Shown: piece by piece, positions 61,550-64,000 of the stretch
Layout of the letters: each line of letters opens with the position of its first letter
How positions within the stretch are numbered: position 1 is the stretch's first letter
Notes under the pieces: model-generated
Told to the model about the DNA's origin: nothing
Seen by the model: only the letters and a program-made list of their open reading frames with translations
The model's database searches: none
DNA from: Caldilinea sp. CFX5
GTDB taxonomy: Bacteria > Chloroflexota > Anaerolineae > Caldilineales > Caldilineaceae
Length of the DNA: 64,000 nucleotides
Assembly (NCBI GenBank): GCA_021405325.1
Contig: QWII01000037.1
Location: 62,001 to 126,000 of the forward strand
Direction: 5' to 3'
Position numbers and translations under genes: made by a program

Positions 61550-62953
61550 ATGAAACGTATACGCAATTTTACCTTGACCGTTGGCCTCACCAGTGCCGCG
61601 TACTATCTCTTCCGACAGCTTACCCGCCGTCGACCGGCCCAAGCGCCGCCAGCAAGGGGGTCACATATTGTCATTCTGGGCGCCGGCTTTGCCGGCCTTA
61701 CCTTGGCGCGCGATCTAGCCAAAACCCGACGGGAGGGGGTGCGCATCACCTTGATCGACCGCCACAACTATCATCTCTTCACCCCGTTGCTCTATCAGGT
61801 GGCGGCGTGGGGGCTTGACCCCTATGATGTGGCTCATCCTGTGCGCGAGGCGACCGGCCCCTATGGCATTCACTTCCAGCGCGCCCTTATCACCGGGATT
61901 GATCTGGACGCGCAACAAGTGCAACTGGATGAAGGCGGGCCGGTGGACTATGACTATTTGGCTATTGCCCTGGGCAGCACCACCAACTTCTTCGGCAATC
62001 AAGGGGCGCAGGAACACGCGCTGGCGATGAAGTGGCTGGAAGAGGGGGTCGCCATCCGCGATAAGCTGATCGACTGTCTGGAACAGGCGTCGATCACCCC
62101 GCGCGGCCCCGACCGGGACGCCCTGTTGACCTTTGTTGTGGTCGGCGGCGGCGCAACGGGGGTGGAGACGGCGGCGGCGCTGGTCGATCTGCTCAACCGC
62201 GTGCTGGCGGTGGAATACCCCGGCATCGACCGGGCCGATGTCCATGTCCAGTTGATCGAGGCGGAAAAGAAACTGCTGGGGCAGATGGATCATAAGCTGG
62301 CGCAGATTGCGCTGAAACGGCTGCACGAGTTAGGGGTAGAGGTGTGGCTGGCGACCCGCGCCCAGCAAATTGATGACAAACATCTGGTCACAGACGATGG
62401 GCGCACTGTTCCCACCCGCACCATCATCTGGGCCACCGGCGTGCGCGCCCCTGATGTTATTGCCAATCTGGACGCACCGCATGGCAAGGGGGGCAGTCTG
62501 CTGGTGGATGAGTATCTTCAAGTGCAAGGGCGCCCCGGCGTCTATGCCTTGGGGGACAATGCCCATGTGGTTGATGCCAAAACCGGTGAAGCCGTACCCT
62601 TGTTGGCGCAAGCCGCGGTCGATGAGGCCCATACCGTAGCCAGGAATATCCTCTGCGCTTTGGCCGGTCAGCCGCAGCAACCCTACCATTACCATTCGCT
62701 GGGCAATGCTCTGGCCTTGGGTCGGGCCGAGGGGATCATTGAGACCAACGGGATTGTGATCAGCGGTCTGTTGGGCTGGGTGGCCTGGCGGCTGGTCCAC
62801 CTGGCGCGTACCACCGGCTTGCGCAACAAACTGGCGACCCTGCTCGACTGGACCACCGGCTATCTCTTTGAGATGAACACCACCCGGCTGGAACTCGAAC
62901 CGGCGCTGCGCAACCAAGAAGAGACCGAACATGTGCCTTTGTCAACCAAGTAA
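61550..62953 (+). CDS. Type II NADH dehydrogenase-like FAD oxidoreductase
   Basis: 467 residues from ATG 61550. A membrane-interacting N-terminal helix (LTVGLTSAAYYLFRQLTRRR) precedes the FAD fold HIVILGAGFAGLTLARDLAKT, with RHNYHLFTPLLYQVAAWGL, a second NADH fold LTFVVVGGGATGVETAAALVDLL, and GVYALGDNAHVVDAKTGEAVPLLAQAAVDEAHTVARNIL. The C-terminal amphipathic part (SGLLGWVAWRLVHL) is typical of NDH-2, which oxidises NADH with quinone and pumps no protons. Unlike many homologues it has an N-terminal hydrophobic segment. Starts 13 bases after the previous stop; operon likely. Confidence 0.9.
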   Translation: MKRIRNFTLTVGLTSAAYYLFRQLTRRRPAQAPPARGSHIVILGAGFAGLTLARDLAKTRREGVRITLIDRHNYHLFTPLLYQVAAWGLDPYDVAHPVREATGPYGIHFQRALITGIDLDAQQVQLDEGGPVDYDYLAIALGSTTNFFGNQGAQEHALAMKWLEEGVAIRDKLIDCLEQASITPRGPDRDALLTFVVVGGGATGVETAAALVDLLNRVLAVEYPGIDRADVHVQLIEAEKKLLGQMDHKLAQIALKRLHELGVEVWLATRAQQIDDKHLVTDDGRTVPTRTIIWATGVRAPDVIANLDAPHGKGGSLLVDEYLQVQGRPGVYALGDNAHVVDAKTGEAVPLLAQAAVDEAHTVARNILCALAGQPQQPYHYHSLGNALALGRAEGIIETNGIVISGLLGWVAWRLVHLARTTGLRNKLATLLDWTTGYLFEMNTTRLELEPALRNQEETEHVPLSTK

Positions 62954-62960
62954 CCCGATA

Positions 62961-63210
62961 CCGTAGTAGGGGCATGAGGGGGGCGGCGCGACCGAGCGTA
63001 GGGCGACCTCGAAGCTCTTTTCGCCGCCACCCTCGTGCCCGACTGTCAGGGTATCGAAGAATGGAAATGACAGAGTATCAAGTACACGACGGAGAACAAT
63101 GTTTGGGTAGGCCAACAGACGGGCACGAGGTGCGGCGAATGGGATTTCCACACCGAATAGAGATGGTCCCGCCGCACCTTGTGCCCCTACGAGGATACTG
63201 GCGGCAAGAA
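62961..63210. repeat. Complex palindrome built of GGGGCACGAGG words
   Basis: The word GGGGCA(C/T)(G/A)AGG(G)TGCGGCG occurs four times, twice in each orientation (62970, 63021-63040 reversed, 63121-63138, and 63170-63190 reversed). ACTGTCAGGGTATC and ATGACAGAGTATC lie in the centre. It fills the gap between the NDH-2 and SDR genes. Confidence 0.68.
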
Positions 63211-63224
63211 GCGAGGGATGAGCG

Positions 63225-63992
63225 ATGAACTTAACCGGCAAAGTAGCTCTGGTGACAGGGGCGACGAGTGGCATCGGCAAGGTGACGGCGCTGGAACTGG
63301 CGCGTCAGGGTGCGCAGGTTGCGGTCAACTACCACGGCGAAGCCAGCGACGGTGAGGCGGTGGTGCGGGAGATTGCCCAACAGGGTGGCAAGGCCATTGC
63401 CGTGGGCGGTGATGTTTCGGTGGCCGACGATGTGCGGCGCATGGTGCAACAGGTGGTGGAACGGCTTGGTTCGCTCACCGTGCTGGTCAACAACGCCGGG
63501 ATTGAAAAGGCGACCCCCTTTCTGGAAAAGAGCGAGGAAGAGTGGGACAAAACCATTGCCGTCGATCTCAAAGGCGTCTTTCTCTGCACCCAAGCGGCGG
63601 CGCGGGAGATGGCGCGCGCCGGCAAGGGCGGCACCGTGATCAACATCTCATCGGTGCATGAAGATCTGCCTTTCCCCGGCTATGCCGCCTATTGCGCCGC
63701 CAAGGGTGGGGTGCGGATGCTCTGTCGCAACCTGGCGTTAGAACTGGCCCCCTACCAGATCAATGTCGTCAACGTGGCGCCGGGCGCAATTGCCACCCCG
63801 ATCAACACCGCCACTTTACAAGACCCGGCGAAGAAACAGAAGCTGGAAGCGTCGATCCCCCTAGGCCGCATTGGGCAGCCGGAGGAGGTCGCCCAGTTGG
63901 TGGCCTATCTGGCCTCAGACGCCGCCCGTTATATTACCGGCACGACTGTCTTTATTGACGGCGGTCTCATGCGCCAGACGGGATCGTTGTAG
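63225..63992 (+). CDS. SDR-family glucose 1-dehydrogenase-like enzyme
   Basis: 255 residues. Classical SDR: cofactor motif LVTGATSGIGKVTA, NNAG as NNAGIEKATPF, catalytic Ser in INISSVHEDLPF, YxxxK in YCAAKGG, and GAIATPINTATLQDPAKKQKLEASIPLGRIGQPEEVA. The HEDLPFPGYAAYCAAKGG and TPIN phrases match bacterial glucose 1-dehydrogenases closely. The likely reaction is glucose to gluconolactone with NAD(P). GAGGGATGAGCG precedes ATG 63225. The gene stops 8 bases before the window ends. Confidence 0.92.
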   Translation: MNLTGKVALVTGATSGIGKVTALELARQGAQVAVNYHGEASDGEAVVREIAQQGGKAIAVGGDVSVADDVRRMVQQVVERLGSLTVLVNNAGIEKATPFLEKSEEEWDKTIAVDLKGVFLCTQAAAREMARAGKGGTVINISSVHEDLPFPGYAAYCAAKGGVRMLCRNLALELAPYQINVVNVAPGAIATPINTATLQDPAKKQKLEASIPLGRIGQPEEVAQLVAYLASDAARYITGTTVFIDGGLMRQTGSL

Positions 63993-64000
63993 GGTGAAAT

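Overview
The window looks like a piece of a GC-rich, aerobic, heterotrophic Chloroflexota genome, most likely of the Anaerolineae/Caldilineales kind. This is inferred from gene content: a subunit I-III fused caa3-type oxidase, giant STAND/BTAD and MalT-type regulators, FG-GAP and multi-domain cytochrome c lipoproteins, DUF422 carotenoid genes and paired acyl-CoA dehydrogenases. There is no rRNA, tRNA or CRISPR array, and no intact insertion sequence. One decayed transposase is present.

Layout. 0-10 kb: the N-terminus of an AmmeMemoRadiSam system B protein cut by the left edge, a secreted protein, a large sensor kinase, ThuA, a D-serine dehydratase-like enzyme, a Wzz-like protein, a glycosyltransferase and a chorismate mutase-like protein. 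10-17 kb: an acyl-CoA dehydrogenase pair, a GNAT enzyme, a membrane-anchored TolB-like propeller, and a YraQ permease with its TIGR03943 partner. 17-29 kb: a respiratory block (CoxB with a heme c domain, a fused CoxA/CoxC, small membrane protein, mono-heme and tri-heme cytochrome c lipoproteins, Tat-exported amine oxidase), with a broken MscS gene and a DUF2254 gene among them. 29-37 kb: a CoA transferase, TPR lipoprotein, a YiaK-type dehydrogenase, a transposase/regulator graveyard, then a carotenoid-type membrane operon. 37-52 kb: two BTAD-ATPase regulators, each divergent from a small operon, and a MalT-like regulator. 52-64 kb: a DHFR-like reductase, a membrane PP2C phosphatase, an M23-like protein, an alpha/beta hydrolase, a decayed intergenic region, then a TPP enzyme, enolase-superfamily enzyme, NDH-2 and a glucose dehydrogenase-like SDR.

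Two systems stand out. First, three promoters (32.5, 40.4 and 46.5 kb) share one architecture: GATCGC direct repeats at fixed 12, 12 and 23 bp steps, with the last repeat starting exactly 14 bp before a TATACT-like -10 box. Each drives a short operon away from a BTAD regulator. At the first promoter the regulator survives only as a start-codon fragment beside transposase debris. This looks like a SARP-like operator code shared by paralogous regulators.

Second, most gene junctions carry long, often nested, near-perfect palindromes assembled from a small vocabulary of shared words (TCGACAAGCTC, CCGGTCACGGACCGG, ACCTGTCAGGT, GGGAACGCCGGCATCCTGCC, GTGACAAGGTGA). One 92 bp element occurs twice without a mismatch. 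Several palindromes supply the stop codon or last residues of the neighbouring gene, and one lies in frame inside a regulator's inter-domain linker.
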